From Clostridia bacterium (GTDB lineage: Bacteria; Bacillota; Clostridia; TANB77; UBA1234), in the NCBI GenBank assembly GCA_017469545.1, contig JAFUGE010000017.1:1-64000 (forward strand): 64,000 bases of DNA. Reading direction: 5' to 3'. The notes beneath the pieces are model-generated. The model had not been told where the DNA came from. It saw nothing but the letters and a program-made list of their open reading frames with translations, and made no database searches. The number at the start of each line of letters is the position of its first letter. Position 1 is the first letter of the stretch. Shown here one piece after another: positions 7,940 to 17,370 of the stretch. The position numbers were made by a program, and so were the translations under genes.

Positions 7940-9130
7940 ATGTTGTTTGAAAGAATTGTTTTTAGCCTTTTGTGTCTAGGGCTTCTAGCATATGTGGTTT
8001 ACCGATTTATTAAGACACGTAATAATATGTTGCTGGCAATGATTGCTTTTCAAATTATTGCCTGCATGGTAAATTTACTATCGTTGGTTCATAATGTTTT
8101 TCCGTCTAATATTTTGCAAGTCTATATTTGCGTAATGGGTATTTTTGCGCCGCTTGCTTTGTTTGGCTTCGAATATTTCCATGTGAACATTGTGAAGATT
8201 GTAGATTTAAAGTTTGGCGATTATCATATGAAGAGGGGCAATTATAAGGCGGCGATAGAGCGCTTTAAGAAGGCGCTTACGAGAGACCCGAAAGATGGCA
8301 ATATTTTTTCGAGATTGGGTCACGCATATAATGCGCTTGGAGATAGACGAACAGCATTTGATAGATTTGCGAAAGCAGTAGAGCTTAATCGAAATGATTA
8401 TAAGTCTTATTATGAGATTGGTATTATTTTTAATGAGCTTGGCAAGAAAAGTGATGCGAAAGTCGTATTGGATAATGCACTTAGAATTAAGCCTGATTTT
8501 ACGCAGGCTTCAGAGCTTTTGGCTTTGGTTCTTTGTGCGCTTGGAAAGTATGACGAAGCAATCACAGTTTATAAAGATGCAATCAAATATAGTCCGGATA
8601 ATTATCAGCTTTATTACAGTATGGGAATTGTAAGGACAGAGTTAAGAGATTTTAATGACGCGAAAGAGTGTTATGAAAAGGTAATTGAATTGAAACCAGA
8701 TTTTTATGAGGCATATTTTGACTTGGGGCAAATTCACTTGTTGCAAGGAGATGGTCTTGAGGCAGAGAGAATGTTTAAACGTTCTTTGTATGATAAAGAT
8801 TTGGCGGCGAAGTCATATTACCAGTTGGCAAAAGTATATATATTAAATGACGAAGAAATTAAGGCGGTTACTTATTTGGAGTATGCCATTGAGTTGGATG
8901 CTTCTTATCGATATAAGGCGGAGTCGGAGCCACTTTTCAAGAAGATTAAAGATTACTTAACTGGAATTCATATGGTTTCTCAGGCGCAAATGAAGTTAGA
9001 GCAGGAGATTAATGAGAAAGTGAATGAAAAGTATTCAAATTCAGAGTATGAGCAAATGGAGCTTACTGATACGCCTTTTAATTACATGGATAAGTATTCT
9101 GGCCGTGTTGATAATGGAGGGAAATCATGA
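7940..9130 (+). CDS. Membrane-anchored TPR protein
   Basis: A 396-aa protein with two N-terminal membrane segments (residues about 5-25 and 30-75) followed by at least five tetratricopeptide repeats, for example NYKAAIERFKKALTRDP, DRRTAFDRFAKAVELN, KYDEAITVYKDAIKYSP and DFNDAKECYEKVIELKP. The repeats should face the cytoplasm and act as a scaffold; no enzyme domain is seen. Its last bases overlap the start of uppP (ATGA), so translation is coupled, which suggests a role in cell-envelope work. Confidence 0.8.
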   Translation: MLFERIVFSLLCLGLLAYVVYRFIKTRNNMLLAMIAFQIIACMVNLLSLVHNVFPSNILQVYICVMGIFAPLALFGFEYFHVNIVKIVDLKFGDYHMKRGNYKAAIERFKKALTRDPKDGNIFSRLGHAYNALGDRRTAFDRFAKAVELNRNDYKSYYEIGIIFNELGKKSDAKVVLDNALRIKPDFTQASELLALVLCALGKYDEAITVYKDAIKYSPDNYQLYYSMGIVRTELRDFNDAKECYEKVIELKPDFYEAYFDLGQIHLLQGDGLEAERMFKRSLYDKDLAAKSYYQLAKVYILNDEEIKAVTYLEYAIELDASYRYKAESEPLFKKIKDYLTGIHMVSQAQMKLEQEINEKVNEKYSNSEYEQMELTDTPFNYMDKYSGRVDNGGKS

Positions 9131-9915
9131 CGATTATTCAAGCAATCATTTTAGGTATTGTGCAAGGACTTACAGAGTTATTGCCGATTTCAAGTTCGGC
9201 GCATTTGTTTTTGATTCCGTGGCTTTTTAGCTGGGATATTCCTGAGTCTTTTGATGTGGCGTTGCACGCAGGAACACTTCTTGCGATTGGCATTTTCTTT
9301 TTTAAAGATTGGCTTAATTTGCTAAAAGGTGCCTATCGCCAGACGATTAAGAAAGAGAAAAATCCAGAGGGCAGAATGTTTTGGTATATTGTACTTGCGA
9401 CAATCCCTGGCGGAATCATAGGTTTTATTTTGGATAAGTATTGTGAAGATTTGCTTACAAAGCCTTTGATTATTGCAAGTATGCTTGTTATTATGGGTAT
9501 TCTTTTGTATGTGGTGGATAAGAAAGCACCTAATAAAACAAAGTACGAAGATATGACGTTAAAGCAGACTTTCTTGATTGGTTTATCACAAGCAATGGCT
9601 TTTATTCCAGGCGTTTCACGTTCTGGAGTTACAATGACTACTAGTAGAGCTATGGGAATAGAAAGAGAAGCGGCTGCGAGGTATTCTTTTATGCTTTCAG
9701 CGCCGATTGTGCTTGCGGCAACGGTTTATAAGTTTAAGGACTTTGTATTTGATTTGCCATTTATCATTGGCGTACTTGTTAGCTTTTTGGTTGGTATTGT
9801 TGTGATTAAGTTTTTACTTAATTATTTGAAGAAGGGCGATTTTAAGTGGTTTGCTGTTTATAGAGTGGTAGTAGGTGTTTTGGTGATTTTGTATTGTTTA
9901 TTCATTAGGGGGTAA
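9127..9915 (+). CDS. uppP: Undecaprenyl-diphosphatase UppP (BacA)
   Basis: A 262-aa multi-pass membrane protein with the hallmarks QGLTELLPISSSAHL near the N-terminus (Glu and Ser-rich active-site motif), and IPGVSRSGVTM in the middle. It dephosphorylates undecaprenyl pyrophosphate to recycle the lipid carrier of cell-wall synthesis and can give bacitracin resistance. The start overlaps the TPR gene by four bases and folD begins three bases after its stop, so these three genes form an operon. Confidence 0.96.
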   Translation: MTIIQAIILGIVQGLTELLPISSSAHLFLIPWLFSWDIPESFDVALHAGTLLAIGIFFFKDWLNLLKGAYRQTIKKEKNPEGRMFWYIVLATIPGGIIGFILDKYCEDLLTKPLIIASMLVIMGILLYVVDKKAPNKTKYEDMTLKQTFLIGLSQAMAFIPGVSRSGVTMTTSRAMGIEREAAARYSFMLSAPIVLAATVYKFKDFVFDLPFIIGVLVSFLVGIVVIKFLLNYLKKGDFKWFAVYRVVVGVLVILYCLFIRG

Positions 9916-9917
9916 AT

Positions 9918-10745
9918 ATGACATTAATTGATGGAAAATATGTTTCTGCGAAAGTGAAAGAAGAATTGAAAGAGAAAATGATACACTTGACGCGCAAGCC
10001 AAGCTTGGCTGTGATTAGAGTGGGAGACGACGCAGCTTCTAAGATATATGTCAATTTGAAAGCGAAAATGTGTGAGGAACTCGGCATCAATTTTACGGAG
10101 TATCATTTGGATGCTAACATTCAGCAGGAAGATTTGATGGGGCTAATTCATAGACTTAATGCAGACGAAGATACGACGGCTATTTTGCTTCAAAGCCCAA
10201 TTCCTTATCACTTGAATATATTGGAGGCTTTTAAGGCAATTGATCCGGAGAAAGATGTGGATGGATTTAATCCAATTAATGTGGGGAAATTGGCGTTGGG
10301 GCAGGCGGTATTTGCGCCTTGTACGCCGGTTGGTGTTATGACGCTTTTAAAAGAGTACAACATTGATATTGAGGGGAAACATTGTGTTGTGATTGGCAGA
10401 AGCAATATTGTCGGTAGACCGATGGCACAGCTTTTGATTAATAGCAATGCTACTGTGACAGTTTGCCATTCAAAAACGAAAAATTTAGCGGAGATTACAA
10501 AGACGGCAGATGTGGTGGTTGTAGCGATTGGTAAGCCACATTATATTACAGCAGATATGATTAAAGAGGGAGCCGTGGTAATTGACGTAGGCATTAATCG
10601 TTTGCCAGATTCGAAAAAGATTGTTGGGGATGTCGATTTCGAAAACGTGAAAGATAAGTGCAGCTTCATTACGCCTGTGCCTGGCGGAGTTGGACCAATG
10701 ACGATTATTACGCTGATGGGAAATGTGATTAAGACGGCAGAATAG
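9918..10745 (+). CDS. folD: Methylenetetrahydrofolate dehydrogenase/cyclohydrolase FolD
   Basis: A 275-aa protein. The catalytic Lys region is YVNLKAKMCEELGI, with LLQSPIP and DPEKDVDGF in the tetrahydrofolate-binding half, then the NADP site VIGRSNIVGRPMAQLL and the C-terminal PVPGGVGPMTI. It interconverts methylene-, methenyl- and 10-formyl-tetrahydrofolate. GGGGGTAA precedes ATG 9918. It is last in the TPR-uppP-folD operon and is followed by a clear terminator. Confidence 0.97.
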   Translation: MTLIDGKYVSAKVKEELKEKMIHLTRKPSLAVIRVGDDAASKIYVNLKAKMCEELGINFTEYHLDANIQQEDLMGLIHRLNADEDTTAILLQSPIPYHLNILEAFKAIDPEKDVDGFNPINVGKLALGQAVFAPCTPVGVMTLLKEYNIDIEGKHCVVIGRSNIVGRPMAQLLINSNATVTVCHSKTKNLAEITKTADVVVVAIGKPHYITADMIKEGAVVIDVGINRLPDSKKIVGDVDFENVKDKCSFITPVPGGVGPMTIITLMGNVIKTAE

Positions 10746-10762
10746 ATTATTTGAATATTTTT

Positions 10763-10799
10763 GGGTGTAGAGTTTGGAAATGGCTCTGCACCCTTTTTT
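10763..10799 (+). terminator. Terminator of the TPR-uppP-folD operon
   Basis: GGGTGTAGAG pairs with CTCTGCACCC (one G-U) across an 11-base loop, followed by TTTTTT. Confidence 0.88.
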
Positions 10800-10805
10800 G
10801 TTCGC

Positions 10806-10875
10806 GGGCAGCGTGATACGCTGCCCCTACGGGGTAACGTTTCGTATGTAGGGGTGGCGTAATACGCCGCCCACA
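10806..10875. repeat. Inverted pair of dispersed palindromes
   Basis: Two copies in opposite orientation: GGGCAGCGTGATACGCTGCC plus CCTAC (10806-10830) and TGTAGGGGTGGCG-TAATA-CGCCGCCCA (10847-10875). The short spacer contains AACGTTTCGTAT. A pair of the same design occurs at 38184-38257. They lie between the folD terminator and dprA. Confidence 0.8.
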
Positions 10876-10900
10876 ATAGAATGATTTATGGAGGTAACAT

Positions 10901-11756
10901 ATGAATTATTGGATTTGGTTTTCGCAAGTAAATGGCCTGGGGCCTGTGCAGAAGAAGATTTTACTGGACAAGTTTGGAACTCCGGAGGAAATTTTTAAGA
11001 CTAAAATAGAGAGGATAGAAAAAATAGAGCGGAATAGCGAAAGCTGCTATCGAAGGGTTAAAAAACAGTAAGGATTTGGGGCTTTTAGAGCGCTATGAGG
11101 CATATATGGAGAAGTATCATATTAAAGTGATAAATATCACCGACGAGGAGTACCCACAGGCGTTAAGAGAAATTTATGCACCCCCAATTACGCTTTTTGC
11201 GAAAGGAGATGTTTCTCTTTTGGGGCAAAAGTCTATTAGTGTTGTGGGATGTAGAAGGGCAAGTAATTATGGCTTAAAAATGGCAAAAGATTTGGCATAT
11301 TGCTTGGCTAAAAATCATATAGTGATAGTAAGTGGACTGGCCAAAGGAATTGACGCTATGGGGCATTTAGGGGCTTTGGAGGCCAATGGAAAAACCATTG
11401 CTGTGCTTGGATGCGGTGTGGATATTTGTTATCCGAGGGAAAATTTGAATATTTATAAGAAAATATTGGAAAATGGGCTTATTTTGTCGGAATACATTGT
11501 AGGAACAGAGCCGAAGCCTCAGAATTTTCCTATTAGGAACCGCATTGTGAGTGGGCTTTCCAATGGCGTTGTCGTCGTAGAGGCACGAGAAAAGAGTGGC
11601 TCTTTAATTACAGCAGATTTAGCACTTGAGCAAGGCCGCGAAGTGTATGTACTGCCAGGAAATGTGAATTCGCCGCAAAGTGCTGGTACGAACGCACTAA
11701 TCAAACAAGGGGCGAAATTAATCACATCTGCTAAGGATATACTGGAAGATATGTAA
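10901..11756 (+). CDS. dprA: DNA processing protein DprA, +1 frameshift at CGG (11030)
   Basis: The gene starts at ATG 10901 (AGGTAAC upstream) and reads MNYWIWFSQVNGLGPVQ to KIE, then meets CGG at 11030-11032; the zero frame stops at TAA 11069. Omitting C11030 continues as GIAKAAIEGLKNSKDLGLLE and the complete Rossmann-fold DprA domain, with SVVGCRRASNYG, VSGLAKGIDAMGH, AVLGCGVDICYP, PRNRIVSGLS-type and GSLITADLALEQGREVY motifs. The joined product is about 284 aa, normal for a DprA without a winged-helix tail. DprA loads RecA on single-stranded DNA during natural transformation. In frame 0 a TAG at 11025 limits where the switch can occur, so it must fall between 11028 and 11069. CGG is the only such codon in the gene. 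I infer programmed +1 frameshifting; mutation or read error is the alternative. Confidence 0.88.
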
Positions 11757-11772
11757 ATTTTTTGCCATTTTC

Positions 11773-11801
11773 TTTACAATTTTAGCGAATTAAGATATAA
11801 T
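11773..11801 (+). promoter_or_regulatory. Promoter of the class A PBP gene
   Basis: TTTACA (11773-11778), 17 bp, TATAAT (11796-11801), 30 bp before the start codon. Confidence 0.7.
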
Positions 11802-11830
11802 TAATTCGAATATTTATAGGAGGCGAAAAT

Positions 11831-14272
11831 ATGCCAAACAATGATGGCTCGAGAGTAAAAAATAGAAATAAAAAGAAGAAGAAACATAGTGGCTGGAGAA
11901 TCTTTTTTAGGATTATTTTCTGGCTTATATTAATTGGAATTCTTCTTGCGGTAGGCTTGTTTGCTGGTTTTATTTATTCGATTAAAAATGGAGCAGGCGA
12001 ATTATCAAAGGCTGATTTTGAAATTAGTAAATTTACGACGTACATATACGATAAGGACGGAAATGAGTATACGTCTGTGAATAGTGGAGAAAATAGGACA
12101 TATGCATCTTTATCGGAGGTTTCGCCATATTTGCCGAAAGCGTTTATTGCGATTGAAGACGAACGTTTTGAGACGCATCATGGAATTGACGTGAAAAGAA
12201 CGACGGCAGCTACGGTGAAATATATTTTAAATAAAGTTTTTCATATCGGAGAGGCTGATTTTGGTGGAAGTACGATTACGCAGCAGGTAATCAAGAAAGT
12301 AACTGGCGAGGAAGATAGATCTTCTACGAGAAAGGCAAGAGAGATTGTAAGAGCAATCCAGCTAGAACAGTGGCTTTCGAAAGACCAGATTATTGAACTT
12401 TATATGAATTTAATTTATTTGGGTGAAGGCGCTTATGGTGTTGAGACAGCGGCTTATACTTATTTTGATAAGAGTGCCAGTGATTTGACGATTGCAGAAT
12501 GTGCTCTAATTGGTGGCCTTGCACAGGCACCAGAAGGGTATAACCCGTACAAATATCCGGAAAAGGCAAGGGCTAGACAATTATTGGTTTTAAATAAAAT
12601 GTATGAATGCGGCTATATTAGTGAGGCGCAGCTAAATGAGGCGAAGGCACAAGAGCTTAATTATACGAAGGGCTCTATTGAGCTTGCATCTAGCAATTCT
12701 TACTTTATTGATGCCGTTATCGAAGACGTTATTTCTGATTTGCAAGAGGAAAAAGGCATTACAAGACAGATGGCGCAGAAAATGGTGTATAATAATGGTT
12801 TAAAGATTTATACGACGCTTGATCCAAAGATTCAAAATGCGCTAGAGACAGTTTATACAGATAATTCCTATTTTACCAATGCGAAAGGCGAATATGACCC
12901 AGACTTACAATCAGCCATGGTAATTATTGACTATGCAAAGGGAAATGTTGTTGGATTAGTTGGTGGCGCGGGAGAAAAGACGACTCTAAGAGGCCTAAAT
13001 AGGGCGACGCAGTCAAAGCGTGCTCCTGGTTCTAACATTAAACCAATTGCAGTGTATGGCCCAGGATTGGAAAAAGGCACACTTACTGCAGCGACTGTAT
13101 TTGACGATGTTCCTATGACATTAAAAGTAGGAAATCAAGTTTGGACACCTAGCAACTACGATAATCGTTATCGTGGACTTACGAATATTAGAAAAGCAAT
13201 TGAGGTTTCTATGAATGTCATGGCGGTAAAAGCGTTCCAGACGGTGGGAGTAGATTATTCGATTAGTTTCTTAAAGAAACTTGGTATTTCCACTTTAACA
13301 GCGAATGACAGATATCCTGCTGCACTTGCCCTTGGTGGATTAACGGATGGTATTATTCCACTTGAAATGGCAGCAGCATATGGAACGATTGCAAATGGTG
13401 GCATTTATATTGAACCAAAACTTTATACCAAAGTAGTAGATAGATATGGTGAGACAGTTTTAGAAAAGAAGAGCGAAGTAAGAGATGTGATGTCTAAAGA
13501 AAATGCCTTTATTTTAACAAATATGATGCAAGATGTTACGACGGGAAGTGAAGGTACGGCAAGAGTTACTAAGATTGCCAATATTGATACGGCTGGTAAG
13601 ACTGGTACAACAACGAGTTCGAAAGATAGATGGTATACAGCATTTACGCCTTACTATGTTGGTTCTGTTTGGGTTGGTTATGACCAGCAAAAAACAATTA
13701 GCACGGGTGTCAATCCTTCGGCGAAGCTTTGGAAAGCAGTTATGGAAAAAGTACATGACGGCCTTCCAGCAGCGAAGTTTACACAGCCAAGCGGCGTAAT
13801 TAAAGTAGAGGTTTGTAGGGATTCTGGATTACTTGCGACAGATGCTTGTAAGAATGATAGACGTGGCAGCAGAGTTTATTCCGAATATTTTAACACGAAA
13901 AATGGCACAATACCTACGACATATTGCACGACGCATGAAGTTGTTCAGGTTTGCCCAGATACGTTTAAATTGGCAAATCCTACTTGTTTGAGTACGGTGG
14001 GAACGGTTGGTATTGTATTTATCAATAGGCATTATGAGACGGCGCCATCGAGGTTACCGGAAGATTACGCATACGAAGTGCCAAACACGTATTGTACTTA
14101 CCATTATTGCCCGACGGACGAGAATGGAAACTTTATTCTAAATCATACGCCGATAACGCCTGTGGAAGAACCGGAAGAGAGCAACAATACGGTAATCAAT
14201 AATAACGAAAATAGTAGCAACAATTCTACGGACGACGAGGAAGAGAAAACGTTTTTGAGATGGATGAACTAA
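11831..14272 (+). CDS. Class A penicillin-binding protein (PBP1A type)
   Basis: An 813-aa bifunctional peptidoglycan synthase. A Lys-rich cytoplasmic tail is followed by one membrane helix (about residues 25-50). The glycosyltransferase domain (GT51) has IEDERFETHHGID and GGSTITQQVIKK. The transpeptidase domain has the active-site Ser in PGSNIKPI (SxxK), SMN and KTGTT. The C-terminal end carries Cys-containing segments and an Asn/Glu-rich tail ending EEEKTFLRWMN. It polymerises and crosslinks peptidoglycan on the outer face of the membrane. AGGAGGCG precedes ATG 11831. It is transcribed alone from its own promoter. Confidence 0.95.
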   Translation: MPNNDGSRVKNRNKKKKKHSGWRIFFRIIFWLILIGILLAVGLFAGFIYSIKNGAGELSKADFEISKFTTYIYDKDGNEYTSVNSGENRTYASLSEVSPYLPKAFIAIEDERFETHHGIDVKRTTAATVKYILNKVFHIGEADFGGSTITQQVIKKVTGEEDRSSTRKAREIVRAIQLEQWLSKDQIIELYMNLIYLGEGAYGVETAAYTYFDKSASDLTIAECALIGGLAQAPEGYNPYKYPEKARARQLLVLNKMYECGYISEAQLNEAKAQELNYTKGSIELASSNSYFIDAVIEDVISDLQEEKGITRQMAQKMVYNNGLKIYTTLDPKIQNALETVYTDNSYFTNAKGEYDPDLQSAMVIIDYAKGNVVGLVGGAGEKTTLRGLNRATQSKRAPGSNIKPIAVYGPGLEKGTLTAATVFDDVPMTLKVGNQVWTPSNYDNRYRGLTNIRKAIEVSMNVMAVKAFQTVGVDYSISFLKKLGISTLTANDRYPAALALGGLTDGIIPLEMAAAYGTIANGGIYIEPKLYTKVVDRYGETVLEKKSEVRDVMSKENAFILTNMMQDVTTGSEGTARVTKIANIDTAGKTGTTTSSKDRWYTAFTPYYVGSVWVGYDQQKTISTGVNPSAKLWKAVMEKVHDGLPAAKFTQPSGVIKVEVCRDSGLLATDACKNDRRGSRVYSEYFNTKNGTIPTTYCTTHEVVQVCPDTFKLANPTCLSTVGTVGIVFINRHYETAPSRLPEDYAYEVPNTYCTYHYCPTDENGNFILNHTPITPVEEPEESNNTVINNNENSSNNSTDDEEEKTFLRWMN

Positions 14273-14292
14273 AACCTGTAGTGAATCATATG

Positions 14293-14323
14293 GTAAGGGC
14301 AGCTTAGCTTAGCTGCCCCTACA
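14293..14323. repeat. Variant of the dispersed palindrome
   Basis: GTAAGGGCAGCTTAGCTTAG followed by CTGCCCCTACA. The ends match the repeat family but the centre is AGCTTAGCTTAGCT. It lies between the PBP gene and pfkA and has no T-run. Confidence 0.7.
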
Positions 14324-14356
14324 GAGTTACATATTAATAAACTAGGAGGGGTACAA

Positions 14357-15478
14357 ATGATAAAGAAGGTTGGAATTTTGACTGCTGGTGGCGATTGCCC
14401 AGGATTAAATGCTGTTATTAGAGGTGCTGTAAAAACAGCGGAATATAATGGTGTGGAGACGTATGGATTTATTGAGGGCTACAAAGGATTACTTGAGAAT
14501 AAGTATATCAAGTTAGATTCTTATGTTACTTCTGGTATTATCCATAAAGGTGGCACGATATTGGGTTCTAACAACAAGACGAATACTTTTGCAATTCCTG
14601 TTAAGAAGGAAAATGGCGAAGTGGAGTATGTGGATAAGTCTTATGAGATTGCAGAGCGCTTAAAGCAAGACAATTTCGACTGTTTGATTATTGTTGGCGG
14701 AGACGGCTCGCTAAAGTCTGCAAGAGACTATATGAGACGAGGACTAAACGTTATTGGTGTTCCAAAGACAATCGATAATGATGTTCCATACACGGATACA
14801 ACATTTGGCTTTGATACAGCTGTAGGCGTTGCGACAGAGGCGGTTGATAGACTTCATACGACGGCTGAATCACATGGAAGAATTATGGTATTGGAAGTTA
14901 TGGGAAGATATGCTGGCTGGATTGCGCTTGAGGCGGGAATTGCCGGCGGGGCCGACACTGTGCTTATCCCCGAAATACCATATGATTTAAATAAAGTACT
15001 AGATAAAATTAACCAAAGAAGAAGTATGGGCAAGAACTTTAGCTTAATTGTTGTGGCAGAAGGGGCGATGCCAAAAGAGGGCACGATTTCCATTAGAAAA
15101 ACAGAAGAAAATGGCGGCGGCCTAGATACGATTAAGCTTGGTGGCGCCGGAGAATATGTGGCAAGAGAGATTGAAAAACTAGCAGGCCAAGAGGCTAGAG
15201 CAACAAACCTTGGATATGTGCAAAGAGGCGGCGATACGAGCCATTATGATAGAATTTTGGCGACAGAATATGGTTCCGCTGCAATGCAATTAGCGATTGA
15301 TGGGAAGTTTGGAGAAATGATTACTTTACTTAACGGAAAGCTTACTCACGTATCGCTAGACGATGTTGCTGGCAAAGATACGGAAATCGGTTCGAAATCT
15401 TCAAATTTGAAATTGGTTGATTTGAATGGTGACCTTGTGAATACGGCACGTCGTATCGGCATATGTCTGGGAGATTAA
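14357..15478 (+). CDS. pfkA: 6-phosphofructokinase
   Basis: A 373-aa protein of the PfkA fold: ILTAGGDCPGLNAVIRG, GGDGSLKSA, PKTIDNDVPYTDTTFG and a substrate loop at MGRYAGWIA. It phosphorylates fructose 6-phosphate. The phosphodonor motif GGDGS (Gly where pyrophosphate enzymes have Asp) points to ATP, while PKTIDND (Lys) is the form shared with pyrophosphate-type and group III enzymes. The length also fits the group III or mixed-substrate set, so I infer an ATP-using group III enzyme. AGGAGGGG precedes ATG 14357. murD follows after 17 bp. Confidence 0.93.
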   Translation: MIKKVGILTAGGDCPGLNAVIRGAVKTAEYNGVETYGFIEGYKGLLENKYIKLDSYVTSGIIHKGGTILGSNNKTNTFAIPVKKENGEVEYVDKSYEIAERLKQDNFDCLIIVGGDGSLKSARDYMRRGLNVIGVPKTIDNDVPYTDTTFGFDTAVGVATEAVDRLHTTAESHGRIMVLEVMGRYAGWIALEAGIAGGADTVLIPEIPYDLNKVLDKINQRRSMGKNFSLIVVAEGAMPKEGTISIRKTEENGGGLDTIKLGGAGEYVAREIEKLAGQEARATNLGYVQRGGDTSHYDRILATEYGSAAMQLAIDGKFGEMITLLNGKLTHVSLDDVAGKDTEIGSKSSNLKLVDLNGDLVNTARRIGICLGD

Positions 15479-15495
15479 ATGAAAGGTGATTTTTT

Positions 15496-16905
15496 ATGTA
15501 CGTGAATGAAAATCTGGAAGAGTTTAAAAAATATATTAAGGGCAGATATGTGGCTGTCATGGGGATGGGAATTAGTAATACCCCTCTTATTCGTTATTTA
15601 ATGGATTTAGACGCCAATATCACTGTTTTTGATAGAAAGTCTGAGGACGAACTGGATAAAGCTTTATGCGAGGAATATATGCTTCAGGGCGTGAAATTTT
15701 CACTAGGAGAGAATTATTTAGATAATTTGGTGGGATATGATATTATTTTCCGTTCTCCTAGTATGAGGCCTGATTTGCCTCAAATAGAGAAAGAACTTGA
15801 CCGAGGTGCGATTCTTACCTCTGAAATCGAAATGCTTCTTGATTTGTGCCCTGGCAAAGTGATTGGAATTACTGGCAGCGATGGTAAAACAACAACAACA
15901 ACGCTTATTTATAATATGCTAAAAGAAGAGGGATACAATTGTTATCTGGGCGGAAATATTGGCATTCCTTTGTTTTCGAAGATTGACGAAATGCGTCCAG
16001 AAGATATTGTTGTGCTAGAGCTTAGCAGCTTCCAATTAATGACATTTAAGAAAAGCCCTGATATTGCTGTTGTTACGAATGTATCGCCAAACCACTTAGA
16101 CATTCACAAGGGCTATGAAGAGTACATAAATGCAAAGAGAAATATTTATTTGTATCAAAATAGTAGTGACTTAGTTGTTCTTAATTATGATAATGATATT
16201 ACGAGAGAATTTGCAGATTCAGCCAAAGGAAAAGTAAGGTTTTTCAGTATTAATACAAGGCTTGACGATGGCGTGATTTTGGACCAAAACATCATTAAAA
16301 CTTCTCACGGAAAAGTAAGAACGCAAATCATTGATATTCACGATATTTTGCTTTTGGGAAGACATAACGTAGAAAATGCTTGCACGGCGATTGCGGCTGT
16401 GGAAGATTTGGTAAAGCCGGAGTCGATTGTCAAAGTGTTAAAGACATTTAAAGGTGTTGAGCATCGTAATGAATTTGTAAGAGAGTTAAACGGCGTTAGA
16501 TGGTATAATGATTCCATTGGAAGCAGCCCTACAAGGACGATTGCGGGACTTGTTAGTTTCCCACAGAAAGTGGTTTTAATGGCTGGAGGTTATGATAAAC
16601 ATCTAGATTATACGGATTTAGGGAAATACATTGTAGACCATGTAAAAACACTTATCCTAATGGGACAGACAAAAGAGAAAATTAAGAAAGCTGTTTTGGA
16701 GGAATTAGAAAGAAGAGACGAGGATATTGAGTTACCACTGATAGAATGTAATTCCTTGGAGGAGGCTGTGAGTGCCGCTTATAAGTACGCGAAAGAGGGA
16801 GACACCGTATTCTTCTCCCCAGCCAGTGCAAGTTTCGACATGTTTAAAAATTTCGAAGAAAGAGGAAAAAAATACAAAGAATTAGTAGAAAACTTGACAA
16901 AATAA
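15496..16905 (+). CDS. murD: UDP-N-acetylmuramoylalanine--D-glutamate ligase
   Basis: A 469-aa Mur ligase. The N-terminal Rossmann domain (VAVMGMGISNTPLIRYL) binds the UDP-precursor; the central domain has the ATP loop GITGSDGKTTTTTL and NVSPNHLDIH; the C-terminal domain has WYNDSIGSSPTRT and a GGYDKHLDY motif. It adds D-Glu to UDP-MurNAc-L-Ala in the cytoplasm. AAAGGTGA precedes ATG 15496. It is co-transcribed with pfkA, an unusual pairing of glycolysis and wall synthesis. Its 3' end overlaps the rpmF promoter. Confidence 0.96.
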   Translation: MYVNENLEEFKKYIKGRYVAVMGMGISNTPLIRYLMDLDANITVFDRKSEDELDKALCEEYMLQGVKFSLGENYLDNLVGYDIIFRSPSMRPDLPQIEKELDRGAILTSEIEMLLDLCPGKVIGITGSDGKTTTTTLIYNMLKEEGYNCYLGGNIGIPLFSKIDEMRPEDIVVLELSSFQLMTFKKSPDIAVVTNVSPNHLDIHKGYEEYINAKRNIYLYQNSSDLVVLNYDNDITREFADSAKGKVRFFSINTRLDDGVILDQNIIKTSHGKVRTQIIDIHDILLLGRHNVENACTAIAAVEDLVKPESIVKVLKTFKGVEHRNEFVRELNGVRWYNDSIGSSPTRTIAGLVSFPQKVVLMAGGYDKHLDYTDLGKYIVDHVKTLILMGQTKEKIKKAVLEELERRDEDIELPLIECNSLEEAVSAAYKYAKEGDTVFFSPASASFDMFKNFEERGKKYKELVENLTK

Positions 16906-16922
16906 AAAAACAAGTATATAAT
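16894..16922 (+). promoter_or_regulatory. Promoter of rpmF
   Basis: TTGACA (16894-16899), 17 bp, TATAAT (16917-16922). The -35 box lies inside the last codons of murD. Confidence 0.8.
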
Positions 16923-16992
16923 TTTACTCGCTAGTGAATTTTGATAATAAAAATATTATATATACACGGTAAGCAAAAGGGAGGGAATTTGA

Positions 16993-17184
16993 ATGGCACA
17001 ACCAAAAAGAAGATGGTCTAAAGCTAGAACTGGATTAAGAAGATCTACTTGGAAACTTAAAAAACCAAGTTTTGTAGAGTGTTCTCACTGTCATGAACCA
17101 GTAGAACCACATAGAGTATGTCCAAACTGCGGATACTATGATGGCAAAGAAGTAATAGCTAAGAAGGAAAAGGCCGCAAAATAA
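16993..17184 (+). CDS. rpmF: 50S ribosomal protein L32
   Basis: A 63-aa basic protein beginning MAQPKRRWSKARTGLRRS, with a zinc ribbon formed by CSHCHEP and CPNCGYYDG. This is the four-Cys form of L32. The ribosome binding site is GGGAGGG. In many Bacillota rpmF follows yceD and precedes lipid-synthesis genes; here it stands alone between murD and carD with its own consensus promoter. Confidence 0.97.
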   Translation: MAQPKRRWSKARTGLRRSTWKLKKPSFVECSHCHEPVEPHRVCPNCGYYDGKEVIAKKEKAAK

Positions 17185-17196
17185 TAAAACAAAAAC

Positions 17197-17223
17197 TGTA
17201 GGGGCAGCGTAATACGCTGCCCG
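17197..17223. repeat. Dispersed palindrome after rpmF
   Basis: TGTAGGGGCAGCG-TAATA-CGCTGCCCG, followed by TTTT. It may double as the rpmF terminator. Confidence 0.85.
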
Positions 17224-17282
17224 TTTTGCGTTACAATCATTTCAATATACATAAAAAGATTACTTAAATTTTGCCAAAATCT

Positions 17283-17311
17283 TTGACTTTTACCAGATTT
17301 TGTGCTATAAT
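17283..17311 (+). promoter_or_regulatory. Promoter of carD
   Basis: TTGACT (17283-17288), 17 bp, TATAAT (17306-17311). A 53-base leader containing GGGAGAAGACACAACAG lies before the ribosome binding site AAGGGGTGG. Confidence 0.8.
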
Positions 17312-17370
17312 AGCATTGTGTCGGGAGAAGACACAACAGATAGCAGGAAGCTAATTTAAGGGGTGGTAGA

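Noticed and set aside
10901-11756. Loss of natural competence through decay of dprA and comEC
   Set aside because: The same kind of frame switch, at the same codon, occurs in murC, which should be essential, and in a bofC-like gene. A common recoding explanation fits better than independent pseudogenes, although read error is not fully excluded.
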